A DNA stretch of 64,000 nt. Origin: Lamellibrachia columna (lineage: Eukaryota; Annelida; Polychaeta; Sabellida; Siboglinidae). Positions 7,675 to 16,856 of the stretch are shown here, piece by piece. Position numbers and translations under genes: made by a program. The stretch spans positions 45,081,056 through 45,145,055 of the forward strand of contig OY759261.1 of the NCBI GenBank assembly GCA_963662155.1. The letters are read 5' to 3'. Positions within the stretch are counted from its first letter, which is position 1, and each line of letters starts with the position of its first letter. The notes below the pieces were generated by a model. It ran no database searches, had not been told where the DNA came from, and was given only the letters and a program-made list of their open reading frames with translations.

Positions 7675-10600
7675 ATGAAAAGACACCAATGTCGTCACTG
7701 CGGACAGGTGCTCGACACCTATGCAGCGCTCAAACGCCACCTAGTGAGTCATGCGACACCGGCAGTGATCGAACATACGTATTCGGTGGCGCCACCACTA
7801 GATGTGCCACGGGAGGTGCCACCTAGCGAACAGGCAAAGCGAACTAAGTATTCCTGTAAATGTGATGCAACGTTCGACATATGGGACGATCTGCAAGACC
7901 ATGTGAGGTCCGTATGTCGTCTTAGCAGTAACCGTAGCCGTAGCAGTAGCAGTAGCAGTAATAGAAAACAGACCACAGTGTACACATGTGCGAAATGTGG
8001 AATGACGTTCAATAGACGCCGTACCCTGACCAGACACGTACGAAATGCGTGTACCGCCGACGACGACGACGACACGACGCCACCATCGCCTAAGATATCA
8101 ATCAGGGAAGACACCACACCCAACCATCCACTCGTTACCGATGCCGACCCTATAGACCCACCTGCCCGACTCCCCTTCGCCGACAACCTGTCGTCGGAAC
8201 TGTTAGATGTCGTACGAGCGCACTGGTCGACCATACGGACACGTGTAACGAGAGGTCCTCTTCAGTGCAGGTACGATTACAGAGTAACGACGCTGGACAC
8301 GACCGTTCTAGAGCCGTCGTTGAGGAACGTGTTCCAGGAACAGACCAACGCGTTCAAGATTAACCTCAGTTACGGGTTCGTTCTGAGGAACAAGAACACG
8401 GGTCAATACAAGTACTACCATCCCTCGTGCAACTGCTGTGGACGCTACCTGGACGAGCCCAGTCTCATCACCAACAGCAAGGACTTTGATAAGTTCCTCG
8501 AACGCATCCGCGAAACCGACGTCTTGCAATGGGCCATCAATCAAAGACCGGATTCGGCGTGGGTGTGCGAACTCGTGACCAATGTCACATTTTTCGTCAA
8601 TCGCATCATCGATCACCCGATAGGATGTGTAGGAATGACCGACCTTCCCATGTACATCAAGAGGAACAAAGCCGTCATCGCATTGGACACGGAGCCCCAG
8701 TATACCAAAAGGTACAATGACAACCTGTGTCTCTTTCGATGTCTGGCCCTGCATCGCGGATGTGAACGGCGTCGATTGGAACCGGCTGTGGAGACGCTGT
8801 ACGCGACGTACGCCCAAGACGACGTACCCATGGCAGCATTTGCCGGGGTCACGATGGACGACCTCTATCGTGTCGAGACCACGTTCGAAACAAACGTGTG
8901 CGTGTACAGTCTCGTAAAACCGGATGGAGATGAGGCAGAGGAGGAGGATGGTGGAAAGGCGACCGCAGAACTCGTTCGTCGCTCGGTATGTAAGTACCCG
9001 GACACACTCTACCTCAATCTGCACGGGACGCATTTTTCCTACATCCAGGATAGACGCATGTACTGTCACTCGTACAGATGTCGGAAGTGCGGTGACTCGT
9101 TGTGGAAAGACGCATGGCATCTACGCAACCACGAGAGCACGTGTACGGGGGGTGTGCGCCGAGTCTATCCTGGTGGCGTGTACCATTCGACTCCATCGGT
9201 GTTCGAACGTCTGGCAGACGAGAACATCCGAGTGGCCGAAGCGTTGCAGTACTATCCGTACCGAGCCACCTTCGACTTCGAGTGTTGGTTCGACACCGAA
9301 CACCTTCCGGCGGACAGTGCCCAGGTTCACTGGGTTGCACGTCACGTCCCGTTGAGCGTCAGCGTGGCATCCAACGTACCCGGACACGAACAGGTGACAT
9401 GCATTGTCACGGACGGAGACGTCAACAAGTTGGTGAGCACCATGATGACTGTCCTACAAGCGATGAGTGAGGCCGCGTACGACAAGATCAAAGACTCGTA
9501 CGATCATGTGCTGGAACAACTCGCAGAAGAGATGTCGAAATGGGACGCACGGGAGGAGGCTGCACGGGACGCAGCTGCACGGGAGGCCGGCGAGAAGAAA
9601 GGGCGAGCGGCAACCAATCCGTACAAAACGCTGATGGGACAAATGTATGGATGGATGCGTCAGTTACCCGTCGTCGGGTTCAATTCGGGGAAGTATGATC
9701 TCAATGCCATCACACAGTTCCTCATACCGTACTTCCTGACGACTTCAAAGACCGACGTGGAACAGGACGAGGCCGCGGACGAGAGGGAGCAGGAGGGCAA
9801 CAGGAAAGTCGAGACCGACGGCATCGGGTCAATGTTCGTAATCAAACGCAACAAAACTTTCATGTGTCTTTCGACGGATCAGCTGAAATTCGTAGACATG
9901 ATCAACTACATAGCCCCCGGGTTCAGCTACGACAAGTATCTGAAAGCGTACGGATGCGAGGTGACGAAAGGTCATTTCCCGTACGAGTACATGGACAGAC
10001 TGGAGAGACTCGACGACACCACACTTCCACCGAAAGAGGCCTTCTTCAGTCGACTGAAGAACGAAGGGATTTCAGACGAGGATTACGCCAGTTGTCAGGA
10101 GGCCTGGCGCGTCAATGGCATGACGACGTTGCTCGACTTTCTCGTCTGGTACAACAACAGGGACGTGGTTCCCTTTCTACAGGCCATCGACAGACAGTTC
10201 GCGTTCTATCGACAACGGGGAATAGACATGTTCAAGCAAGGTATCAGCGTACCCGGTCTGACCCTGCTGTACCTGTTCAACGACCTGCCAGAGAAGACCT
10301 ACTTTACCATCTTCAACGAGAAGAACAAAGACCTGCACGACCTCGTCAAAGCGAACATTGTAGGCGGGCCTTCGATCATCTTTCATCGCTATCACGAGAC
10401 AGGGGTCACCACGCTACGTCGGAACGAGTACGGAGAGGCGGCTCGTCCCTGTCGAGCGATCGTCGGATACGATGCGAACGCACTGTACCTGTGGTCGCTC
10501 ATGCAGGACATGCCTATGGGATGGTACACGCGACGACGAGCGGAGAAGGACTTCCGCCCCGAATCGGCGCAGCTGTACGGACAGATGGCCGGAGAATGGT

Positions 10601-12198
10601 TGACGTGGGAATCCGAACGCACGGGACGGTCCATACGGCATCAGATCAACGGACGAGAGAAGCGCATAGGCAAACATCGGGTGGACGGATGGTGCAGCGA
10701 GACGAAGACGGCTTATCAGTTCCAAGGTTGCTTCTTTCACGGTTGCTCGTGCAACCGAGAGGAGGTGAACGCCGTCAACGGGAAACCCATGGCGCAACTG
10801 CTCGCCGAGACCCGAAAGACCACCGCCTACCTACGACACTTTGTCACGGTCGTCGAGTTGTGGGAATGCGAGTGGAAGGAGATGAGACGAACACCGGCCG
10901 TACGCAAGTGTGTGGATGCAGCATTTCCCCGACGTCGACACGTGCAATGGACGATGACGTCACAACATATCCTGAACGGAGTGCGTGCCGGAACCGTGTT
11001 CGGCATGATCGAGTGCGACGTACGCGTACCGGAAGCGTTGCGCGCGCACTTTGCCGAGATGCAGCCCGTGTTCAAGAACATCGGTATGCAACGGGAGGAT
11101 CTCGGTCCGTTCATGCGCCGATACGCCGAAGAGCACGACATAATGAAGACTCCGCGTCGCATGCTCGTGGGTAGTTATTGCGGCGACAAGATACTGCTCG
11201 CAACGCCACTGCTGCGATGGTATCTGGACCACGGTCTCGAGGTGCTGCACGTGTACCAGGTCGTCGAATACGATCCCGTTCCGTGTTTCCGGCGGTTCGG
11301 CGATGCAGTGTCCAAGGCCCGACGCGAGGGCGACGTTCACCGAGACAGGACCATCATCGCGGACACCATGAAGTTGCTGGGGAACTCGGGCTACGGAAAG
11401 ACCATCACCAACGTCGACCGACATCGTGACGTCAGCTACTGCACGGAGAAGGCGGCATCGCTCCTCGTCAACGATAAACGATTCCGTCAACTCGACATGG
11501 TCGTCGACGACGCGTACGAGATAGAACTGAACAAGAAGACCGTCAAGTACACCCTACCCGTACACGTGGGATTCTTCGTTCTGCAGTACGCCAAGCTGCG
11601 CATGTTGCAGTTCTATTACGATTTCATCGTCAGGTACGTGGAGCGCCCTCTGTTCGAGTACTGCGAGATGGATACGGATAGTGCCTATTTAGCCTTGGCC
11701 GCCGAGTCCGTCGACGACCTCGTGACCCCGACACTGCGAGCCCATTATTTCCGCCATCGGTCGGAATGGCTGCCGTCCGAATGTTGCGACGACCATCGGA
11801 ACGACTACGTGCGCTGTCGTCTCGCCAATAGACCGTGGGTCGGCGACGAGGCGTGTTGCAAGGCGCGCAGAGCATTCGACAAGAGGACGCCGGGTCTGTT
11901 CAAGGTCGAGTGGTCCGGTGCGGGGTTCGTGGGGTTGTGTAGCAAGACGTACTACTGTTTCGGCGCCACCGACAAGTACAGCACCAAAGGTCTCAGCAAA
12001 CGGCACAACACCATAGACAAGGACGCGTTCCTGGAGGTGCTCACCAACCGTCGGAGCGGAGGCGGTTCGAACCGGGGTTTCCGGGTGCATAACTCCACCG
12101 TCATGACGTACGTGCAGAATCGGGATGCACTCACCTTCTTTTACGCCAAACGCGTGGTGCACGAGGACGGGGTGACCACGGGTCCGGTGGACGTATAG
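7675..12198 (+). CDS. POLB: Protein-primed family-B DNA polymerase
   Basis: A 1,507-residue polymerase that would replicate the element. The N-terminus has C2H2/C2HC zinc fingers (C6-C9-H22-H26; C105-C108-H121-C126). Around residues 345-455 there is an OTU-like pair: DNLCLFRC, and later HGTHFSYI followed by CRKC and H-C zinc ligands. The 3'-5' exonuclease motifs are FDFECWF (about 530), VGFNSGKYDLN (about 665) and YNNRDV (about 826). The polymerase motifs are A, GYDANALYLWS (about 931); B, KLLGNSGYGK (about 1232); and C, EMDTDSAY (about 1331). All catalytic acids are present. Length and order match Polinton polymerases. The ATG at 7675 is the first after the initiator. Large open frames on other strands or frames inside this gene are shadows. 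Confidence 0.96.
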   Translation: MKRHQCRHCGQVLDTYAALKRHLVSHATPAVIEHTYSVAPPLDVPREVPPSEQAKRTKYSCKCDATFDIWDDLQDHVRSVCRLSSNRSRSSSSSSNRKQTTVYTCAKCGMTFNRRRTLTRHVRNACTADDDDDTTPPSPKISIREDTTPNHPLVTDADPIDPPARLPFADNLSSELLDVVRAHWSTIRTRVTRGPLQCRYDYRVTTLDTTVLEPSLRNVFQEQTNAFKINLSYGFVLRNKNTGQYKYYHPSCNCCGRYLDEPSLITNSKDFDKFLERIRETDVLQWAINQRPDSAWVCELVTNVTFFVNRIIDHPIGCVGMTDLPMYIKRNKAVIALDTEPQYTKRYNDNLCLFRCLALHRGCERRRLEPAVETLYATYAQDDVPMAAFAGVTMDDLYRVETTFETNVCVYSLVKPDGDEAEEEDGGKATAELVRRSVCKYPDTLYLNLHGTHFSYIQDRRMYCHSYRCRKCGDSLWKDAWHLRNHESTCTGGVRRVYPGGVYHSTPSVFERLADENIRVAEALQYYPYRATFDFECWFDTEHLPADSAQVHWVARHVPLSVSVASNVPGHEQVTCIVTDGDVNKLVSTMMTVLQAMSEAAYDKIKDSYDHVLEQLAEEMSKWDAREEAARDAAAREAGEKKGRAATNPYKTLMGQMYGWMRQLPVVGFNSGKYDLNAITQFLIPYFLTTSKTDVEQDEAADEREQEGNRKVETDGIGSMFVIKRNKTFMCLSTDQLKFVDMINYIAPGFSYDKYLKAYGCEVTKGHFPYEYMDRLERLDDTTLPPKEAFFSRLKNEGISDEDYASCQEAWRVNGMTTLLDFLVWYNNRDVVPFLQAIDRQFAFYRQRGIDMFKQGISVPGLTLLYLFNDLPEKTYFTIFNEKNKDLHDLVKANIVGGPSIIFHRYHETGVTTLRRNEYGEAARPCRAIVGYDANALYLWSLMQDMPMGWYTRRRAEKDFRPESAQLYGQMAGEWLTWESERTGRSIRHQINGREKRIGKHRVDGWCSETKTAYQFQGCFFHGCSCNREEVNAVNGKPMAQLLAETRKTTAYLRHFVTVVELWECEWKEMRRTPAVRKCVDAAFPRRRHVQWTMTSQHILNGVRAGTVFGMIECDVRVPEALRAHFAEMQPVFKNIGMQREDLGPFMRRYAEEHDIMKTPRRMLVGSYCGDKILLATPLLRWYLDHGLEVLHVYQVVEYDPVPCFRRFGDAVSKARREGDVHRDRTIIADTMKLLGNSGYGKTITNVDRHRDVSYCTEKAASLLVNDKRFRQLDMVVDDAYEIELNKKTVKYTLPVHVGFFVLQYAKLRMLQFYYDFIVRYVERPLFEYCEMDTDSAYLALAAESVDDLVTPTLRAHYFRHRSEWLPSECCDDHRNDYVRCRLANRPWVGDEACCKARRAFDKRTPGLFKVEWSGAGFVGLCSKTYYCFGATDKYSTKGLSKRHNTIDKDAFLEVLTNRRSGGGSNRGFRVHNSTVMTYVQNRDALTFFYAKRVVHEDGVTTGPVDV

Positions 12199-12209
12199 TA
12201 GAAAAGGCG

Positions 12210-12866
12210 ATGCACGCTGCATTCGTTGCACACGCATTCATGGATGCGCGATGGAAACACCCCTTCACGTGCATCGTCGCCGGACCGACGGGGTGCGGCA
12301 AGAGTACTTTCGTGACGCGTATGTTGCGTCACGCCGCTGCGATGATCGATCCTCCACCCCAGCAGATCACGTGGTGTTACGGAGAATGGCAAGAGGCTTA
12401 CGCAACGACGGAATTGGGTCACGTGCGATTCGAGGAAGGGTTACCGACGGCGGCCATGTTCGATCCGACAACGAGGAACCTCATCGTCATAGACGATCTC
12501 ATGGCAGAAACGGACGAACGGGTCACGGCCCTGTTCACTAAAAAAAGTCACCACAGGAACACGTCCGTGCTGTATCTCGTACAGAACCTGTTCCCTAAAA
12601 ACAAAGAGAGTCGCACCATCAGTCTGAATTCGCAGTACATGGTGGTGTTCAAGAATCCACGTGACGCATCGCAGATGTCGACCTTGGCGCGGCAGATGTA
12701 TCCGGGACGCGGCAAGTTCGTGCAAGAGGCGTTTAAAGACGCCACGGCGGTACCGTACGGTTATCTGTTGGTCGATCTCAAACAGGACACGCCCGAGGAC
12801 ATGCGTCTGCGCACGGCCATCTTTCCAGACGACGGTGTTCAGTACGTGTACCTGCCGAAGGTATAA
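12210..12866 (+). CDS. ATP: A32-like genome-packaging ATPase
   Basis: A 218-residue P-loop ATPase of the FtsK/HerA type found in Polintons and large DNA viruses. Walker A is GPTGCGKST (residues 25-33). Walker B is LIVIDDLM (about 91-98). A downstream YLVQNLFPK segment fits the sensor region. It starts 11 bases after the polymerase stop. The expected role is to drive element DNA into capsids. The frame is intact. Confidence 0.93.
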   Translation: MHAAFVAHAFMDARWKHPFTCIVAGPTGCGKSTFVTRMLRHAAAMIDPPPQQITWCYGEWQEAYATTELGHVRFEEGLPTAAMFDPTTRNLIVIDDLMAETDERVTALFTKKSHHRNTSVLYLVQNLFPKNKESRTISLNSQYMVVFKNPRDASQMSTLARQMYPGRGKFVQEAFKDATAVPYGYLLVDLKQDTPEDMRLRTAIFPDDGVQYVYLPKV

Positions 12867-12901
12867 AACGACCGAGTGTGGATAGTCTCTTCATTCGCAT
12901 C

Positions 12902-13270
12902 ATGTCCGCCAGGGTGAAGAGACACATCGTGTGCATACAGGCTCTGGCCAGAGTCAAGAGCAACAAAATTAAAAAGGCTATCATCGCCAACGCCGACTCC
13001 GATCTGCTGTGTGCACTAGCCGAGTGTGCATACAACATACTAACAAAAAACATTCCATTGTCCCCTTTACAGAGGCAACGATTGAATAAATACAGGACGA
13101 GGTTACGCGCGTTGGCTAATAGACGAACGCCAGCTGCCAGGAGAAGACGTCTACTGCTGCAACCACAGATTGGTGAGGGACAGAGCGGCGGCTTCCTATC
13201 GGCCTTCCTAGCACCGTTGGCCAGTTCGGTCTTGCTACCCTTGCTCCGAGAGGTGCTGAACAAAAGGTAG
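12902..13270 (+). CDS. Small basic conserved Polinton protein
   Basis: A 122-residue protein starting MSARVKRH. An upstream in-frame extension has only a GTG, so the ATG at 12902 is chosen. It is rich in Arg/Lys, with an RVKRHI start, the segment ALAECAYNILTKN, an RRRR cluster, and a GGFLSAFLAPL hydrophobic C-terminus. I recognise this pattern as a conserved Polinton protein of unknown function. The basic body and hydrophobic tail would suit a DNA-associated core or minor virion protein (inference). Confidence 0.8.
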   Translation: MSARVKRHIVCIQALARVKSNKIKKAIIANADSDLLCALAECAYNILTKNIPLSPLQRQRLNKYRTRLRALANRRTPAARRRRLLLQPQIGEGQSGGFLSAFLAPLASSVLLPLLREVLNKR

Positions 13271-13274
13271 ATAC

Positions 13275-14048
13275 ATGGACCACGCACGCAAGATGGCCTT
13301 GGTGGACCCGCGACTGTTGGACACGCTTCGGTCACCCCCACCCGCGACCGACACCTTAGGCAAGAAGGTGCAAGCCCTCGATGACGAGATGAAGACCATC
13401 CTGGATAGAACGGACCTAGACGACTGGACCAAGGTGACCCTGTATAATCAGGTGTTGCAGCGTTACAACGTCTTGGCCGATAAACGCATCAAGGAACCGC
13501 TACGCGTGGTCACGGTGAACGAGTCGGAGGTGGCGTCGGAGTCGGGGTCGACGGGTACAGCACCAGCTCCTATTAGCGGACTGGAGGCCACCGTCTTGGC
13601 CACCGTTCCCAAGACCATGCAGGCCAAAGCCAGCCGTTTGATGGAGCATCTCAAGAGAGATATCACGTGGACCGCTCGCGGCGAACTGATACACGAGGGC
13701 GTGCCGGTTGTCGGAAGTAACGTGGTGGATCTCGTTAATGATCTGTTGCGTAAGAGACAGACCGCTCCGACGGGTTGGCTGCCATTCGCACGACAACTCC
13801 GTGCCATCAACCTACCCATGACGTTGGTCGGTAACGTCGCCAGAAGAGCCTACATACGTCCGGAGCCGACGGTCACTCCCTCTCGTCGGTCCAGTACTCC
13901 TCCGCGTGCTGCATCAGGTCGTGCACGAAGATCGCTAAGTTGGACACCCCTCGGCCGTAAGAGCCGTCGAATGGAACATTCCATGCCCACCCCACCCCCC
14001 GAAAGACGCAAGGCTTTGACGTCATTGGCTGGTTGGGACGACCTATAG
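13275..14048 (+). CDS. Conserved Polinton protein with helical N-terminus
   Basis: A 257-residue protein starting four bases after the preceding stop. DPRLLDTLRS and the segment ILDRTDLDDW-KVTLYNQVLQRYNVL are hallmarks of a conserved but uncharacterised Polinton protein. The C-terminus is basic and Pro/Ser-rich. Its last 20 residues (ending SLAGWDDL) reappear in altered form at the end of the next gene (ending SLAGRNNV), reflecting a local tandem duplication. A virion or assembly role is inferred from position only. Confidence 0.8.
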   Translation: MDHARKMALVDPRLLDTLRSPPPATDTLGKKVQALDDEMKTILDRTDLDDWTKVTLYNQVLQRYNVLADKRIKEPLRVVTVNESEVASESGSTGTAPAPISGLEATVLATVPKTMQAKASRLMEHLKRDITWTARGELIHEGVPVVGSNVVDLVNDLLRKRQTAPTGWLPFARQLRAINLPMTLVGNVARRAYIRPEPTVTPSRRSSTPPRAASGRARRSLSWTPLGRKSRRMEHSMPTPPPERRKALTSLAGWDDL

Positions 14049-14057
14049 GATGGTACG

Positions 14058-14306
14058 ATGCGTGTCCGTAGCACAGTGTTCGTCATGTCGCCCGATCCAC
14101 AGGACGCCGTTTACCAGGCCATCGTCGGTGCTATATTTATCAGTGGACTCTACATGATGGCTCACGGTATACTCCAAAGTTTTATGCAACAGGCGTTATT
14201 CGAACCCCCCACGCTCGACGACTGGACCATTCCTCGTACACCCACCCACCCTCCCCACTCATCACGCAAGGCTTCGTCGTCATTGGCTGGACGGAACAAC
14301 GTATAA
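14058..14306 (+). CDS. Small membrane protein, copy 1
   Basis: An 82-residue frame; ATG 14085 is an alternative start giving a protein that begins MSPDPQDAVY. One hydrophobic segment (AIVGAIFISGLYMMAHGIL) predicts a membrane helix. The C-terminal tail derives from a duplication of the previous gene's end. The next frame (14335) is a diverged paralogue starting MLIDPQD. Function unknown; virion membrane-active or assembly peptides are possible. Confidence 0.6.
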   Translation: MRVRSTVFVMSPDPQDAVYQAIVGAIFISGLYMMAHGILQSFMQQALFEPPTLDDWTIPRTPTHPPHSSRKASSSLAGRNNV

Positions 14307-14334
14307 GGCGGTACGACGCGTATCCGTAGCAGTA

Positions 14335-14469
14335 ATGCTCATCGATCCACAGGACACGTACCGATCCATCGTCGCTGCGCTATTGTTCGAAGGACTTACC
14401 GTGCTGGGAGACGTTGCAGCCGACATTCTTCTACAACAGCTGTTATTCCGACTATGGTTACTCCGCTAG
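14335..14469 (+). CDS. Small membrane protein, copy 2
   Basis: A 44-codon frame, MLIDPQDTYRSIVAALLFEG at its start, that aligns with residues from ATG 14085 of the preceding gene (DPQD, then AIVGA/SIVAA, then QQALF/QQLLF). The flanking DNA is also duplicated at an offset of about 255 bp. It is mostly hydrophobic and ends in a short basic tail. Its last 16 bases overlap the next frame. Confidence 0.5.
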   Translation: MLIDPQDTYRSIVAALLFEGLTVLGDVAADILLQQLLFRLWLLR

Positions 14470-14615
14470 CTCGTTGTTGTTCCACCGCTGTCATTGTGGG
14501 TGCCATAGTATGCGTCCTAATACACGTCGGCGTGCTCCTCGTCATTCGTCAGCAGTGGGAATCCGAAGTCAACGTCACCGCCCCCGTCAACACATCGACC
14601 CTCCACCTCTTTTGA
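14454..14615 (+). CDS. Small signal-anchor protein overlapping integrase start
   Basis: A 53-codon frame with an N-terminal hydrophobic stretch (STAVIVGAIVCVLIHVGVLL) followed by a short region with two N-glycosylation sequons (NVT, NTS). It overlaps the previous frame by 16 bases. Its TGA shares bases with the integrase ATG (TGATG at 14613-14617). Similar stop-start overlaps occur elsewhere in this block, which supports it being real. Function unknown. Confidence 0.5.
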   Translation: MVTPLARCCSTAVIVGAIVCVLIHVGVLLVIRQQWESEVNVTAPVNTSTLHLF

Positions 14616-15688
14616 TGGCTCAGAGGGGAGAAGAACGCTCCATGAGCGAGGTCTACTTCGATCCCACGAAGGTAGGCAGTTATGGTGGCGTTGCTGGCTT
14701 GCGACGCGTCACGCGTCTGCCACAGAAGACCGTCAAGGCATGGTTGTCGGCACAGGACACCTACACCTTACACAAACCAGCGAGACGTCATTTCAAGAGA
14801 CGACAAGTCATCGTGGGTGGTATGCATCAGCAGTGGCAGGCCGATCTCGTGGACATGTCGAAGGTCAAACGCGTCAACGACGGTATGACCTTTCTCCTCA
14901 CGGTGATCGACGTCTTCTCGAAAGTGGCCTGGTGTGTTCCCATGAAGAACAAGTCCGCGGCGTCGTTGGTAAAAGCGCTGCAATCCACGTTCGTCGACGG
15001 TTCGTGGCCACAGACGTTGCAGACAGATGACGGCAGAGAATTTCGGAACAAATCCGTTCAGTCTATATTGCGGGCTTACGACATCCATCACTTCTCCACG
15101 CACAACGCGGAGACGAAGGCAGCCGTCGTGGAACGGTTCAACCGAACATGGAAGACGCGCATGTGGCGCTACTTCACGAAACACCAGACGTGGCGGTACG
15201 TCGACGTCCTTCCGGACTTGATGCGATCGTATAACAATGCCCGCCACCGCATGATCGGTATGGCTCCGTCACAGGTGAATGCACAGAACCAAGAAGAGGT
15301 GTGGCAACGTCTGTACGGTCACGACGGTAAGGGCGTGCCCAAGTTGCACGTGTCGGATCGCGTGCGTGTCAGCAAGTACAAACGCACGTTCGAAAAGGGC
15401 TACGAGACGAACTGGAGCGAAGAGGTGTTCACGGTACACGAGGTTCACCCCTCCGACCCACCCGTGTATCTTTTGCGGGACGATCTCGGCGACGTGCTGG
15501 AGGGTTCCTTCTACGAACTGGAGCTGCAGAAGGTGACGGTGCCCTTTGATAAAGTGTACCGTGTTGAAGCGGTACTGAAACGCCGTACGGTTGGTAAACG
15601 TAAGGAAGCTTTGGTGAAATGGTTCGGCCATGGCTCCTACTTCAACAGCTGGATCGATGCCAAGGGACTCGTCAACTATAAAGCCTAG
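14615..15688 (+). CDS. INT: DDE integrase with C-terminal chromodomain
   Basis: A 357-residue retroviral-type integrase that would insert the element and create the 6-bp duplication. The triad is D77 (QADLVD), D138 (QTDDGREF) and E173 (VVERFNRT), a DD35E spacing. A C-terminal chromodomain runs from about residue 314 (YRVEAVLKRR through LVKWFG to SWIDAKGL). The open frame extends upstream of ATG 14615 without an ATG; the TGATG overlap with the preceding gene favours 14615, with ATG 14642 as an alternative. All catalytic residues are present. Confidence 0.95.
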   Translation: MAQRGEERSMSEVYFDPTKVGSYGGVAGLRRVTRLPQKTVKAWLSAQDTYTLHKPARRHFKRRQVIVGGMHQQWQADLVDMSKVKRVNDGMTFLLTVIDVFSKVAWCVPMKNKSAASLVKALQSTFVDGSWPQTLQTDDGREFRNKSVQSILRAYDIHHFSTHNAETKAAVVERFNRTWKTRMWRYFTKHQTWRYVDVLPDLMRSYNNARHRMIGMAPSQVNAQNQEEVWQRLYGHDGKGVPKLHVSDRVRVSKYKRTFEKGYETNWSEEVFTVHEVHPSDPPVYLLRDDLGDVLEGSFYELELQKVTVPFDKVYRVEAVLKRRTVGKRKEALVKWFGHGSYFNSWIDAKGLVNYKA

Positions 15689-15718
15689 CCGCGTACACGA
15701 CGACACTGCATTCGAGGA

Positions 15719-16030
15719 ATGACACACGACGCGACACCATCACCATCACCACCGACCTGCCTCACCACCATAGACGAGGAGGAGACGGAGGATTGTACTG
15801 ACGCTGCACCGAACGAGCCAGACAGCACTCCCTGGCATATTTTCGGTACCGCGTGTCCCAAAGAGGAGATCGTGTTTCTGTGTCAGGTCGTCGTCCTGTA
15901 CACGGTCATTCTGATCAGCATTTACAACCTGACGACAGGTCGCGGCGATTCTAATCTGTGGACGGCTCTGTTGAGTAGTTCGTTGGGTTACCTACTGCCC
16001 AATCCCACGTTGAGACGCAATGGCGACTGA
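15719..16030 (+). CDS. Conserved Polinton transmembrane protein
   Basis: A 103-residue protein with an acidic N-terminus and a hydrophobic C-terminal half. CPKEEIVFLCQ leads into VVVLYTVILISIYNL, followed by LWTALLSSSLGYLLPNPTL. I recognise this pattern as a small conserved Polinton membrane protein. It overlaps the minor capsid start by 11 bases (ATGGCGACTGA). A virion membrane or assembly function is inferred. Confidence 0.75.
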   Translation: MTHDATPSPSPPTCLTTIDEEETEDCTDAAPNEPDSTPWHIFGTACPKEEIVFLCQVVVLYTVILISIYNLTTGRGDSNLWTALLSSSLGYLLPNPTLRRNGD

Positions 16031-16856
16031 TTTCTACATGACGCTGCCTAGCAACGCTTCCATGAAGATGCACCCCGACAACACCTTGACCCATTACGTC
16101 ACGGCCTTGCCCCAACGCATCGATCTTACCGGCGAGTGGGAGTGTGGGTTGGCCGAGGTCCAGTATCCGCACACCTGGTACAACGTCACGGATAGCGACG
16201 TCTGGTTCTTCCTCAACACGATCGATGCTACGGACTCGTCCATACGTTCGAAGTTGCCGTGTGGGTATTACGACGATCCGTTTACGTTGCTGTATCACGT
16301 CAACAAGGGACTGTCCAATATGCGGACGTATGAGACACAGGCTCAGATCAGTTATAGTACCGTCACTCAGAAAATGACGTTACACATGACGGCGAACACC
16401 ACGTTCACCATACCGTACCACAGCGCGGTGGCGACCTTGTTGGGATTCCGCGGACCCGTAGCCAGCCCGGCGGAGTTGGAGTCGGGTGTGTCGTCTCCCA
16501 TCCTCCCCATCGACACCCGCCATCCCGACTCGTCGTACCCCTTCCACATCGAGGCCGACGATGTGGTGAACCTGACGCAGGGGTTCGACACCCTCTACAT
16601 CTACACGGACGTCGTGGAGTCGCGTAATGTGGGCGACACTCTCGCACCTCTGTTGCGCGCCGTTTCGATCAGCGGACGTAACGGCGACACGGTGTCCGCT
16701 CGTTTCACCAACGTGCACTACGTACCGCTGTTGCGTTCGAACTTCGACTCGATAGAGGTGGATATAAGGAACGACATGGGTCGACGCGTGCCATTCGAAT
16801 ACGGTAGAGTGACGGTGACGCTTCATTTTCGTCGACGCAAGCCCGGACTGTTCTGA
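16020..16856 (+). CDS. mCP: Minor capsid (penton-like) protein
   Basis: A 278-residue protein beginning MATDFYMTLPSNASMKMHPD, with the segment GEWECGLAEVQYPHTWYN. This start is characteristic of the single jelly-roll minor capsid proteins of Polintons. The rest is beta-rich with few charged helices. It lies directly upstream of a basic virion protein and the major capsid gene, the usual Polinton order. Its stop and the next start overlap as TGATG. Confidence 0.88.
   Translation: MATDFYMTLPSNASMKMHPDNTLTHYVTALPQRIDLTGEWECGLAEVQYPHTWYNVTDSDVWFFLNTIDATDSSIRSKLPCGYYDDPFTLLYHVNKGLSNMRTYETQAQISYSTVTQKMTLHMTANTTFTIPYHSAVATLLGFRGPVASPAELESGVSSPILPIDTRHPDSSYPFHIEADDVVNLTQGFDTLYIYTDVVESRNVGDTLAPLLRAVSISGRNGDTVSARFTNVHYVPLLRSNFDSIEVDIRNDMGRRVPFEYGRVTVTLHFRRRKPGLF

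Noticed and set aside
9864..11174. 436-codon plus-strand frame inside the polymerase gene
   Set aside because: It is rich in Arg/Ser/Thr as expected of a shifted frame of a GC-rich gene, has no domain, and lies wholly inside the well-supported polymerase.
12878..12901. Upstream start for the small basic Polinton protein
   Set aside because: The codon at 12878 is GTG; the first ATG is 12902.
14414..14614. Upstream extension of the integrase
   Set aside because: It starts at a TTG, has no ATG, and overlaps two small frames; the TGATG overlap at 14613 supports the start at 14615.
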